This document shows positions 26,877 to 35,543 of a DNA stretch of 64,000 bases, piece after piece. The notes under the pieces were generated by a model. That model was not told where the DNA came from, did no database searches, and saw only the letters and a list, made by a program, of their open reading frames with translations. The position numbers and the translations under genes were made by a program. This stretch comes from Candidatus Berkiella aquae (GTDB lineage: Bacteria > Pseudomonadota > Gammaproteobacteria > Berkiellales > Berkiellaceae): contig NZ_LKAJ02000001.1 in the NCBI RefSeq assembly GCF_001431295.2, forward strand, positions 930,001-994,000. Direction: 5' to 3'. Position 1 is the first letter of the stretch. Every line of letters begins with the position of its first letter.

Positions 26877-27611
26877 ATGAAACCAGGCCCGAAACAGAGA
26901 GTTGCTACAGAGCAAGCTTGTAAAAAACCAAAACTGAATGCTAATGATGAGGCCGTAGTAGCAACCGTATTGGCAATACAAGAACTTCGTGAGACCATTT
27001 TTAATTATCTTCCACTTTATCGTTCAATGGGTGAAAATAAACTAGCAGCGGTTTGTAAGCAATGGTCTAAACCACTGAGAAAAGAAGATTTTAGTAAACC
27101 AGCAGTTTTTCAGAGCATTCTAGAAGATTGTCAGAACTCACTTGAAACCATTCAATTTATTTTAAAAGATAAGGTTCTATTATCCTTAATCGATTTTGCA
27201 CAAGTACTAGAGATCTGCAGTTGCAATGCGAAATTGGCAATGCGTTTGCTGAACAATCAAGCGATAGCAAATAGACTGAGTGGCGATTTATTGGTGATTT
27301 TAACGAAGTATCATAATGAAGTCGCTTCCTGTCTTCTTGAAAAGACAGAACTTCATTGCAAACTGACAAGTACGCATATTGTTGAGCTATCAGTCAAGGA
27401 TCGCGCGTTTAGCGCCTGCTTTGTTGCATTAGCTTGTTTTGATCCCTTTACCAATTATCATCGTTTTCACGATGATTTTGAAATTTATGGTGATCCTGTC
27501 GGTTTAGTGCATGAAAACGATAAACAACAACTTATCGAATTGATTGTTGATGAAGCTACAAAAAGTAATGAGGTGAATGCCGAAGTAAAAAAGAGAAAGA
27601 GAATCAATTGA
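26877..27611 (+). CDS. F-box-like protein, short form
   Basis: 244 residues from the ATG at 26877; GGAG six bases upstream fits this start and not the ATG two codons earlier. The layout matches its larger paralogues: MKPGPKQR, a basic stretch (KKPKLN), then an F-box-like motif at about 35-68 (IFNYLPLYRSMGENKLAAVC, KQW). A LLNN...IANRLSGDLLVILTKY unit resembles the 29-residue repeats, and the C-terminus is basic (VKKRKRIN). It ends where its paralogues continue with many repeats. F-box proteins bind host Skp1 in SCF ubiquitin ligases; in bacteria they are secreted effectors (for example Legionella AnkB). Function inferred. Confidence 0.8.
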   Translation: MKPGPKQRVATEQACKKPKLNANDEAVVATVLAIQELRETIFNYLPLYRSMGENKLAAVCKQWSKPLRKEDFSKPAVFQSILEDCQNSLETIQFILKDKVLLSLIDFAQVLEICSCNAKLAMRLLNNQAIANRLSGDLLVILTKYHNEVASCLLEKTELHCKLTSTHIVELSVKDRAFSACFVALACFDPFTNYHRFHDDFEIYGDPVGLVHENDKQQLIELIVDEATKSNEVNAEVKKRKRIN

Positions 27612-27776
27612 TAACGACTTGCTGCGGTACCTCTGAGAGAACCTGAGATGCGCGGTATCCATTTATCCCCGACGAATAGCTTCGGGGCTGTAACTTTATT
27701 ATAGTTTTTCCTGACAGAAATTACGCTATTCTTTTTTCATTGAAAAATATAACGAGTTTTTGTTAGGAGTCGTGAG

Positions 27777-29108
27777 ATGTTAAGTTTTATGTATCAAAAT
27801 ATAGGTAGAAGAGTGTCACCAAATACATTTGGTCGCAGTTATGGTACCACTTATAAGAATATGGCAAATTTGAACAAAGTGTCAAATAAGGTTCATATCA
27901 TGCCACAACTTCATTTTGACTTTTCTGAACAAGGTAAAGAAGCTGAAGAAATTTTACTTAATGTAGGTAAAGAAAAAATAAGTGATAAACTTCGAAGATC
28001 AGATGAAAATGTGTCTATTCAACCTAATAAAATTAACCAAACAGTTAAATCGATATCACGTGCAGTTATGCGACACCCTGATGAAAAGGTGCTGGAAATG
28101 CTATGCGATTTACATCAAGAGATGAAAAGTACTTTTGTCAATGAGCCAGATGAAGGAATTGAATGGTTATTGGGTGGTTCTAGAGATATGGCGCGGGGTG
28201 GTTTCAAGAATGCGCAAACCTTTAAAGCGTTCTTAAACAAAGATCCTCGAAAAATGTCTCCCAGTCGATTGATTACCGGATTAGAAACCGTTGCGACTGC
28301 TATTGGATACCGCATGATTCATGCTAATTGGAGCTTGCCACCAACGAACCCCAACGATCCAATGCAGAATGCGACACCGGCTCAAAAGCAGATGAATGAG
28401 CTTATTCAGAAGATAAGATTTACCAATGGAGATGTTATTATGCCGCCTATTGGTGAAGCCTATGTAAACAGAGGATTTGATGATGTGGCTCGCTCGCCAA
28501 TCTCACTTGATGATGATATTGATATTGAAGCAGAAGACGTGTCAGAAGCCTCTGATTTAGATGGGATAGATGAAGAGGTAGTGCTACCTGCTCAAAAATT
28601 ACCAGCGAGAGTATTTCAAAAGCACAATGATCATGCTTTATCATGGCCGGCGGCTGCTTTAAAAAGCAATATTGATGTACGCGCTCATACCTCTGGTACG
28701 GCACCATTAGCTTTATCAGCGATAGAAGGAGTACTCGGTTATAATAGAAGCGGGAAGTTACTCACTAAAGAAGAAGAGCTGCGAAAGCTATCGGGCGCGT
28801 TATTAGTCGCCTCTTTTCTAAGAGGAGATTTTCATACACCAGCAGAAACCCAAGCAGGAGTAGAGCATTATATTTCAGAAAAGAAGAAGCGTAAGAATCC
28901 TTCTTTAAAAACACAACTACTACAGCCTAAAGCGGCTTTTACGTTAGCGTTAAATAGTATGAGTGAAGCTTCTAAAAATTCAAAAGTATCAAAAAAAGAT
29001 AAGCTAGCTTTGCAATCTGCTATTCAAATGCTTTCAGATGAAATCATTTCTGGGACTCCAGAATATGAAACCCAACTTGAAAAACAAATGAGCAAGTTAC
29101 GGTTGTAA
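27777..29108 (+). CDS. Hypothetical protein
   Basis: 443 residues with a strong ribosome site (GGAG seven bases before the ATG). It is soluble and helical, with acidic stretches (DDDIDIEAEDVSEASDLDGI) and a Lys-rich segment (SEKKKRKNPSLKTQ). No signal peptide, membrane segment or known motif. It sits between two F-box-like genes and is followed by a clear terminator, so it is a single transcription unit. Possibly another effector, by location only. Confidence 0.8.
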   Translation: MLSFMYQNIGRRVSPNTFGRSYGTTYKNMANLNKVSNKVHIMPQLHFDFSEQGKEAEEILLNVGKEKISDKLRRSDENVSIQPNKINQTVKSISRAVMRHPDEKVLEMLCDLHQEMKSTFVNEPDEGIEWLLGGSRDMARGGFKNAQTFKAFLNKDPRKMSPSRLITGLETVATAIGYRMIHANWSLPPTNPNDPMQNATPAQKQMNELIQKIRFTNGDVIMPPIGEAYVNRGFDDVARSPISLDDDIDIEAEDVSEASDLDGIDEEVVLPAQKLPARVFQKHNDHALSWPAAALKSNIDVRAHTSGTAPLALSAIEGVLGYNRSGKLLTKEEELRKLSGALLVASFLRGDFHTPAETQAGVEHYISEKKKRKNPSLKTQLLQPKAAFTLALNSMSEASKNSKVSKKDKLALQSAIQMLSDEIISGTPEYETQLEKQMSKLRL

Positions 29109-29117
29109 TGGTAAAAA

Positions 29118-29149
29118 GAGGCGTTTGTTTTAGTGATGACAAACACCTC
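29118..29149 (+). terminator. Hairpin after the hypothetical gene, no U tract
   Basis: GAGGCGTTTGT at 29118-29128 pairs with ACAAACACCTC at 29139-29149 (10 of 11). It lies ten bases past the stop. It could slow polymerase ahead of the stronger terminator at 29200. Confidence 0.4.
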
Positions 29150-29199
29150 GATAAAGCTGTTCGGAATTAAGATTTAAGATTTTTGCATTCCTCCTACAC

Positions 29200-29243
29200 T
29201 GCGGCATCGGTATACACTATTCACTGTTGCCGCAGTTTTTTTA
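29200..29243 (+). terminator. Rho-independent terminator
   Basis: CTGCGGCA at 29200-29207 pairs perfectly with TGCCGCAG at 29229-29236, followed by a run of seven T. The loop contains CGGTATACAC, reminiscent of the GGTATACC repeat family. Confidence 0.7.
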
Positions 29244-29450
29244 TTAGAGCGAATGTCTTATCACCACTTCTATTTCCTCTGATAATTTGACTTAGTGGCG
29301 TAGAATGATTGCTTTGGACTTATCTTCGTGTACTGGTTTTATTGCGTTATTTCTTCGATGATTGCTTTGTTGAATCATGCGCTGACGCATGACCATGGTA
29401 CAAAAAGTACGACTTTCACTCTTGATCATGGAATAAGCAGATAGCTGGGT

Positions 29451-29701
29451 TTTTGATTGAATTTTACCTAGTTATTAGAACAAGTCTATCAATTGACTTG
29501 ATGATGAATTAAAAAATAGTTATATTGCATTAACATTTTGATGAGTCTTCTCCAGAAGGACCGTGCGGGAACTGGTAAGCATTTTCATTACTTAGTTTTA
29601 AGAGACTAAACGGGGTCATCACTAAAGATAATATTTAGTGATGAATTTGTTTTTCCTTTCAATCACTAAATTTGACATTTAATGATTGAAAGAGATTAGT
29701 C
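29451..29701 (+). promoter_or_regulatory. Conserved leader, copy 1
   Basis: About 250 bp upstream of the 507-residue F-box gene, shared with 31721-31980 and 35284-35543. Common parts in order: a TTAGAACAA block, a TCAATTGA palindrome, TTTTGATGAGTCTTCTCC, GAACTGGTAA and AGACTAAACGGG. Two hairpins follow: CATCACTAAA / TTTAGTGATG (29617-29626, 29634-29643, perfect) and a 16-bp stem at 29656-29671 / 29677-29692 ending nine bases before the ATG. Likely a promoter plus a structured 5' untranslated region. Confidence 0.7.
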
Positions 29702-31225
29702 ATGAAACAAGGTCCCCAAAAACAACAAAGCCCACAAACCAAACGTCGAAGATTAAATTTCTCTCAGGATCGCACTCAATCCACTGAAATTACGTATGAA
29801 CCAGCTGAGCCATCGCTGGTTTTTTCCATTCCTGAACTGGTTTCACATATTTTAAGCTTTGTTCCGCGTTATCGATTATTGGGTGAAAATAAAGTAACCA
29901 CCGTTTGCAAACAATGGTATCAAACTCTCAAAGCAGATGATTTTTATCATTCGGATACTTTTCAAAAAATCATAGATGATTGTAAGCGTTCTCCAGAAGG
30001 TGTTCTCGCCATTTTAACAGATGTGGAGCTATTACCTTATTTAGATATCAAAAAACAACTTGAATTAAGTAGCTGTCACCAAGATTTTTCCCTTCATTTG
30101 CTAAAAAACGAAGAGTTTAGCAAACGGCAAAGTTTCCAAGATTTACTACTGCTGGGTAAAAATTATTATGACGTTGCAATGTACATTTTAAAATCAGATG
30201 CATTTTGCCAAAAATTAGATGGGTATGCTTTAGCAAGACTGAGTAAAAATCATTCAAGTGTTGCCATGTATATTTTGCAGACAGAGGTTCTTTGTCAAAA
30301 ATTAGTTGGAGAAAGTTTAGCACTGCTGGGTCAAAATCATTCTGATGTTGCCAAGACTATTTTGGAATCAGAGGTTCTTTGTCAAAAATTAGTTGGCCAT
30401 AATTTAGCAGTCCTTGGTCAAAATTATTCTGATATTGCTAAGACTGTTTTTGAATCAGAAGTTCTTTGCCAAAAACTAAATGGTCACGATTTAGCAATCC
30501 TGGGTCAAAATCATTTTGATATCGCTAAAACTATTTTGGAGTCAGAAGTTCTTTGTCAAAGACTAAATGGACATGATTTAGGAACTTTAGGTCAAAATCA
30601 TTCTAATATAGCTATGCTGATTTTAAAATCAGAAGAGCTGTGCGGGCAGTTAGATGGATATGATTTAGCAACGCTAGGTGAAAACCTTTCTGATATAGCT
30701 ATGCACATTTTGGAAACAAAAGATCTTTGCCCAAAATTAGATGGTAATCATTTAGCAATGTTGGGTCAAAATCATTCTAATATAGCTATGCACATTTTAA
30801 ACTCAGAAGAACTTTGCCGACAGTTAGATGGATATGACTTAGCAAATCTTGGTCCAAATCATTCAGCGGTTGCTATGCATGTTTTAATGTCAGATACACT
30901 TTGCCAACAGTTGAATGGAGAGAATTTAGAAATGTTGGGTGAATTCTGTGTTGATGTTGCTATGCATATTTTAAAGACTGAAGCACTTTGCGAACAGCTT
31001 GATAGCAATCAATTAGAAGAGCTTGCTCAGCAACATTATAGGGTTGCCATGCATATTTTGAATACCCCGGTGTTATGCGAACGACTCGGTAATGATTCGG
31101 CAATACATGCAGCTGTACAGAAATTAAATTGTATTGCAAGTGAAGCTAAATGGTATCAATCCAATTTGCAGTTCAATACACTGAATGATATAGCTAGCAA
31201 TATCGTAACAAGACCAAGGCCGTGA
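29702..31225 (+). CDS. F-box-like protein with eleven 29-residue repeats
   Basis: 507 residues. A basic NLS-like stretch at 13-18 (TKRRRL) is followed by an F-box-like motif at about 40-76 (SIPELVSHILSFVPRYRLLG, then VCKQWYQTL). Residues 151-469 are eleven tandem 29-residue repeats of the form LGQNHSDVAKTILESEVLCQ-KLVGHNLAV; several adjacent units are close to identical, so recent expansion is likely. Each unit would make two helices, giving a solenoid that binds a substrate. Predicted role: a host-nuclear or cytosolic SCF adaptor. The motif is seen; the role is inferred. No signal peptide, so export would need a dedicated secretion system not seen here. Confidence 0.85.
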   Translation: MKQGPQKQQSPQTKRRRLNFSQDRTQSTEITYEPAEPSLVFSIPELVSHILSFVPRYRLLGENKVTTVCKQWYQTLKADDFYHSDTFQKIIDDCKRSPEGVLAILTDVELLPYLDIKKQLELSSCHQDFSLHLLKNEEFSKRQSFQDLLLLGKNYYDVAMYILKSDAFCQKLDGYALARLSKNHSSVAMYILQTEVLCQKLVGESLALLGQNHSDVAKTILESEVLCQKLVGHNLAVLGQNYSDIAKTVFESEVLCQKLNGHDLAILGQNHFDIAKTILESEVLCQRLNGHDLGTLGQNHSNIAMLILKSEELCGQLDGYDLATLGENLSDIAMHILETKDLCPKLDGNHLAMLGQNHSNIAMHILNSEELCRQLDGYDLANLGPNHSAVAMHVLMSDTLCQQLNGENLEMLGEFCVDVAMHILKTEALCEQLDSNQLEELAQQHYRVAMHILNTPVLCERLGNDSAIHAAVQKLNCIASEAKWYQSNLQFNTLNDIASNIVTRPRP

Positions 31226-31228
31226 TTA

Positions 31229-31525
31229 CTAAGTCGAGGCCGCTAAAAAACATAACGCAATTTGCCTAAAGACTTTGGCGCCTTGTTTAATGATTTTGTC
31301 ATTAAAATCAAATTTTGAATTATGACAGCATTCGCTTTTTTCGCCATTGGCTATAAAGAAGTAACATCCAGGAATTTCGTTTAAGAAATACGAAAAATCT
31401 TTCGCAGCACGGGCAGATCTGGGTTTTAGCCTTACATTCTCTTCACCAAAGCAAATCGTTGATTGCTTGTAAGGTGAAATTAGCTTCGGCAGGTTTGATT
31501 GATGATAGAGGTAAATAATGTATTT
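31229..31525 (-). pseudogene. C-terminal fragment of an M20 amidohydrolase
   Basis: Reads ARAAKDFSYFLNEIPGCYFF and NGEKSECCHNSKFDFNDKII, nearly the same as the end of the intact gene at 37113-38288, with about 90 percent DNA identity over the first 200 bases by eye. Only the last 85 codons or so are kept; upstream the frame is unrelated. It lies tail-to-tail with an F-box-like gene exactly as the intact copy does, so a gene-plus-tail block was duplicated. Confidence 0.8.
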
Positions 31526-31720
31526 AGGCTCAGAGCGTAAAATGAATACAATGAATTTTTTCAAAGACTGATGCTTGTACGATTGCATTATGGTTATCAG
31601 AGATAGAAGTCTTAAGGAAAATCTTTAGTTCAATTGTGTTGTATGAAAAAATGGAAAATGAACAGTTAAAATGCTTGCAATCATTTAATGAACGCTTTGA
31701 TCCTTTATGCCATGAATACT

Positions 31721-31980
31721 AGGCTTTTAATTAAATTAAAACTAACCATTCGAACAAACCCATTAAAATAAAGTCAATTGACTTGTTTGTTATTTTGAAA
31801 AAAGTTAACATTGCTTAATATTTTGATGAGTCTTCTCCTAAAGGCACACTGGAGAACTGGTAACCTTTATTCACCTAGTATTAATAGACTAAACGGGTTC
31901 ATCGCTAAACACAACATTTAGTGATGATGCAATTTAATTTTCTCTATCACTAAATTTTTAATTAACGATAGAGGTGAATA
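31721..31980 (+). promoter_or_regulatory. Conserved leader, copy 2
   Basis: Same arrangement as 29451-29701. It holds a perfect 14-bp palindrome AAGTCAATTGACTT at 31771-31784, the TTTTGATGAGTCTTCTCC block, hairpin 1 (31900-31909 / 31917-31926, one G-T pair) and hairpin 2 (CTCTATC 31942-31948 with GATAGAG 31967-31973). Hairpin 2 changes both sides relative to copy 1 yet still pairs, and its right arm overlaps the GAGGTG ribosome site. Confidence 0.7.
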
Positions 31981-33510
31981 ATGAAACAAGGAACACACCG
32001 ACTCTCCCTGTTAAAAGAAAGAGCAAGAAAAATACGAAAAATTGACTCCACTGAGAATGCTTCTGAAGCAACTTATTCACCTGTGGAACATGCATTAACG
32101 ATCCCAGAAATTATTGCCAATATTTTATATCACTATCCTCACAGTGGTATTCTTGGTCAAAACAATATTATGACTGTTTCTAAATTGTGGCATAAGGTCC
32201 TCAAGGAAAACGATTTAATTGATGACTTCTCCTTTAAAAAACTGATTGAAGATTGTGTAAAATATCCTGAAGGTGTCATTCATATTTTAAAAGATAAAAG
32301 CTTGCAGCCATATTTAACAACAGAAAAATTATTTAAAATCATCAGTTGTCATAAAGCGTTTGCAATTCATTTTTTGCAGAATATAGATATAAGCAATAGT
32401 GAGCAAAAAGATGTTGCCATTTTGGCAAATTATCACAGCGAAGTTGTAATGTGTATTTTAGAAAAACTCAAAACATATGAAGGGAATGCTACATTTACTG
32501 GTCTTCTAATGAGGCTTGGGAAACAGGATCCTATTATTGCTGAACATATACTGAATACACCAGAGCTTATCAAAAGAGCTTCTTTAAGGCTGTTTTCAGA
32601 AATTAATCCTAATATTGCTATACGTATCCTTAATGAACCATTTGGTTATGGAAAGTGCACCAAACCAGGCCACTATTATCCCGTAGTCCTATTTCAATAT
32701 CTTGAAGTCCTGATTGAAATTGGCAAAAAACAAAAGGGTTTTGAATTTCTTAAAGAATTAAATATAAATACACCAGAAGAATTTGTCTGCAAATTAGAAG
32801 ACTGCGCTCTGAGATTGAGCAGAAATGTATTAAGCGAGATAGCCCTTTACAATGAAGAAGTGAGAATGAAAATTATGATGACACCTAGTCTTCGTAAAAA
32901 AGTTGGCAAATCATCCATTATTCATTTAGGAGAAGTGCATGCTAAAGCTGCTATGTATATTCTTGAGACAAGAATCTTACATTCCTATAATTCTTTTGAT
33001 TCTGTCTTGGCTACTTTTGCTCGTCATATCACTGTAGCTAAATATATTTTTAATACGCCAGAATTATTTAATCTCTTGAGTCATGAAATAATTGTCAGTA
33101 TTGCTTCAAAAAGTCATGAAATGGCTATGCATATCTTAAAGACAGAAGAGCTTTGTAAATTACTTGAAAGTAAAGACATTATAAAGTTAGGTTATGAAAA
33201 TCCAACGGTTGCTAAATATATATTATCGACACCTGAAATTTGTGCAAAAATGATGACTGATGACATGTTTGCTTTGGCCAACAAACATTCTTTTGTAGTT
33301 AAAAATATCCTTGACACAGATGAATTTCGTAAAAGGATAGATGATACTCAGCTAATAAGCTTGGAATGCTTAAAATATAAAATTCGTAACTTTACTCCCT
33401 CAGCGATACAGCAGCAAGTCTGTAAACAAGCACAATTATGGAATGTGCTAACGAATGAGTTAGATGAAGATAACAATCATAATGATTCTGTAAGTTTAAG
33501 AAGAGGTTAA
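31981..33510 (+). CDS. F-box-like repeat protein, paralogue
   Basis: 509 residues. A basic N-terminus (ERARKIRKID, 13-21) precedes an F-box-like motif (LTIPEIIANILYHYPHSGIL, then VSKLWHKVL) at about 38-76. The rest is degenerate 29-residue repeats, clearest near the end (MAMHILKTEELCKLLESKDI, then IKLGYENPTVAKYIL). The middle contains an insert rich in FEFLKELNINTPEEFV that is shared with the next two genes. GAGGTG precedes the ATG and overlaps the leader hairpin. The next gene starts two bases after its stop, so the two form an operon. Confidence 0.85.
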   Translation: MKQGTHRLSLLKERARKIRKIDSTENASEATYSPVEHALTIPEIIANILYHYPHSGILGQNNIMTVSKLWHKVLKENDLIDDFSFKKLIEDCVKYPEGVIHILKDKSLQPYLTTEKLFKIISCHKAFAIHFLQNIDISNSEQKDVAILANYHSEVVMCILEKLKTYEGNATFTGLLMRLGKQDPIIAEHILNTPELIKRASLRLFSEINPNIAIRILNEPFGYGKCTKPGHYYPVVLFQYLEVLIEIGKKQKGFEFLKELNINTPEEFVCKLEDCALRLSRNVLSEIALYNEEVRMKIMMTPSLRKKVGKSSIIHLGEVHAKAAMYILETRILHSYNSFDSVLATFARHITVAKYIFNTPELFNLLSHEIIVSIASKSHEMAMHILKTEELCKLLESKDIIKLGYENPTVAKYILSTPEICAKMMTDDMFALANKHSFVVKNILDTDEFRKRIDDTQLISLECLKYKIRNFTPSAIQQQVCKQAQLWNVLTNELDEDNNHNDSVSLRRG

Positions 33511-33512
33511 TC

Positions 33513-35012
33513 ATGATACGTAATCTACGTCCTCTCCCAAAAAAACGAATGAGCAAACGTCCCAAAGTGAGTTTACAAGGCGCTACTTTTGTATCTTACT
33601 CACCGGTTGAATATGCATTGTCACTTCCAGAAATAGTAGCGATTATTGCAAGTTTTTGCCCTTTATATAGTGTTCGTGGCAAAAATAACCTAATGACTGT
33701 TTCAAAGCTGTGGCATAAAGTCATTAGTGAAAGCGATTTTTATGATAATGTCTCATTTAGAAATCTTATTAAAGACTGTTTGAAATCACCAGAAGGAGTT
33801 ATTTACATTCTCCGAGATGAAAAGTTGCTACCTTATTTGACAAAAGAAAGACTCCTTGAACTCATTGGTTGCCATAAAGAATTTGCTTTACATTTATTAG
33901 AAAATGAAATCATGAGTGGTTTATGTCAATATGACTTATTTCGGCTAGCAAGCCATCATCATGAAGTAGGGCTGTTTATTTTAAAAAATGAAAAATATAG
34001 AAAGGAATTTAGTGATGTGGGTGTGTCGAGCCTGGGCCACAACCATCCAAAGATTGCAGATTATTTATTTAATACCCAACCAAATATATTAGACTTAGCC
34101 ATTAATGAAAAAAGTCATCCAGATATTGTTAGGCAGATGCTCAATCATTCTGATAATTTTAATAGATTATATGCTGTTGGGATTGTAAGAGACGTTGCAT
34201 TTAAATATCTTGATGTCCTGGTAGAGAGCTGTAAAGACAAAAAAGCTTTTGAATTTTTAAAACGCTTTGAGATAAATACCCCGGCAGATTTTATTCAAAA
34301 CTTAATAAATTTATTTGAGGGTGGATGGTTGAATTGGCAACATTTGATATATTTAGGCTGCCATCACGCTGAAATTGCTATAAATATTCTTAAAACTCCC
34401 ACTCTCTTAGAGAATATTAATCCAGATGTAATTATTGCATTTGGCAGGTACCATAAAAGTGTGGCAATGCATATTCTCACCACTGAAAAAATCTATAAAA
34501 AACTTAATGGTAACAATCTATTTTCTGTGTGTAATTTCCATTTTGAAGCAATTGAATATCTTTTCAATCAACCTGAGTTACTAAAGAAAATTTCTATGTT
34601 TTTTATAAAATTTATAGCCTACAAACATCCGAAAATTGGGTTGGCTATTTTAAAGACGGAAGATTACTTCACTCAACTAACAAGTTCTGAATTAGAATGC
34701 ATAGGATGTAGTGGGAACTCGGCTGTTATTGAACACATCCTATTAACAAGCGTACTTTATAATAAACTGACAATCGAAAATTTAGAAAAAATATGCCGTG
34801 CAAATCCAAGAGTAGTTAGAAAAATTCTTTATTCATCTCATTTGCATAAAGAAATTGAAGCATTTCATTTGGAACGTTTGCGAGTAGTAAATGAGTACAT
34901 TTCTCAATTACCTCCTGTTGATATAGCCTTTGATGTTTCTAGATTGGCTAAATTGTGGAATGTAGAGAAAAATACGGTAGATAGTGTAGTAAATGCAACT
35001 CTTGCTATATGA
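33513..35012 (+). CDS. F-box-like repeat protein, paralogue (second in operon)
   Basis: 499 residues. The NLS-like start is strongest here (PKKRMSKRPKVS, 9-20), then an F-box-like motif (LSLPEIVAIIASFCPLYSVR, VSKLWHKVI) and degenerate 29-residue repeats (SVAMHILTTEKIYKKLNGNN). It starts with MIRNLRP, not MKQG. AGAGG lies six bases before the ATG, inside the end of the preceding gene; it has no leader of its own, so it depends on the upstream promoter. Confidence 0.85.
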   Translation: MIRNLRPLPKKRMSKRPKVSLQGATFVSYSPVEYALSLPEIVAIIASFCPLYSVRGKNNLMTVSKLWHKVISESDFYDNVSFRNLIKDCLKSPEGVIYILRDEKLLPYLTKERLLELIGCHKEFALHLLENEIMSGLCQYDLFRLASHHHEVGLFILKNEKYRKEFSDVGVSSLGHNHPKIADYLFNTQPNILDLAINEKSHPDIVRQMLNHSDNFNRLYAVGIVRDVAFKYLDVLVESCKDKKAFEFLKRFEINTPADFIQNLINLFEGGWLNWQHLIYLGCHHAEIAINILKTPTLLENINPDVIIAFGRYHKSVAMHILTTEKIYKKLNGNNLFSVCNFHFEAIEYLFNQPELLKKISMFFIKFIAYKHPKIGLAILKTEDYFTQLTSSELECIGCSGNSAVIEHILLTSVLYNKLTIENLEKICRANPRVVRKILYSSHLHKEIEAFHLERLRVVNEYISQLPPVDIAFDVSRLAKLWNVEKNTVDSVVNATLAI

Positions 35013-35034
35013 ATATTGAACTCAGAGGTTAAAT

Positions 35035-35265
35035 ATGAAATCAAGGCCTAGATAGATGTTCTTCGCAACATAACGAGTAAGCAAACGCCTCAAAATTCGC
35101 TCTTCAGAAATTGTTGTAGAGTCGGCCTATTAACCTATTGAGCACGTATTATCACTACCAGATGTAGCGACTATTGCAACTTTTTGTCCTTTGTATGTTA
35201 TTCATGGCAAAAATAATCTGATGACCATTTCAAAGCTGTGGCATAAAGTTATTAGAGGAAGTGAT
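35035..35265 (+). pseudogene. Decayed N-terminus of another F-box-like paralogue
   Basis: With stops and frameshifts ignored, the sequence reads SKRLKIRSSEIVVE, LSLPDVATIATFCPLYVIHG and KNNLMTISKLWHKVIRGSDS, the same opening as the neighbouring genes. The body is absent, replaced by leader copy 3. A sixth member of the cluster that has been lost. Confidence 0.75.
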
Positions 35266-35283
35266 TCTACCTATAAATGCAAA

Positions 35284-35543
35284 AACTGGGTTTTTAATTG
35301 AGTTAAAACTAGTTATTAGAACAATCTCATTAAAATATAGTCAAATGACTTGTTTTTTATTTTGAAAAAAATTAAGATTGCTTAATATTTTGATGAGTCT
35401 TCTCCTAAAGGAACATTAGAGAACTGGTAATTTTTTACCTAGTATTAACAGACTAAGCGGGTTCATCACTAAATTTATTTAGTGATGACGCATTATTTAT
35501 TTTCCCAGTCACTAAATTTTTAATTTGATGATGGAGGTAAATA
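35284..35543 (+). promoter_or_regulatory. Conserved leader, copy 3
   Basis: Same blocks as the other two copies: TTAGAACAATC, AGTCAAATGACTT, TTTTGATGAGTCTTCTCC, GAGAACTGGTAA and AGACTAAGCGGG. Hairpin 1 is perfect at 35464-35473 / 35478-35487 (CATCACTAAA / TTTAGTGATG). The second stem is weaker here. GGAGGT lies nine bases before the ATG. Confidence 0.7.

Noticed and set aside
29540-29580. Hammerhead-ribozyme-like GATGAG followed by a stem in the leader
   Set aside because: The second core element (CGAAA) and a cleavage site are absent; only the TGATGAG string matches.
30200-31080. Tandem 87-bp DNA repeats considered as a CRISPR-like array
   Set aside because: The period is 87 bases, in frame with an intact gene, with no short constant repeat and variable spacer pattern; these are the 29-residue protein repeats.
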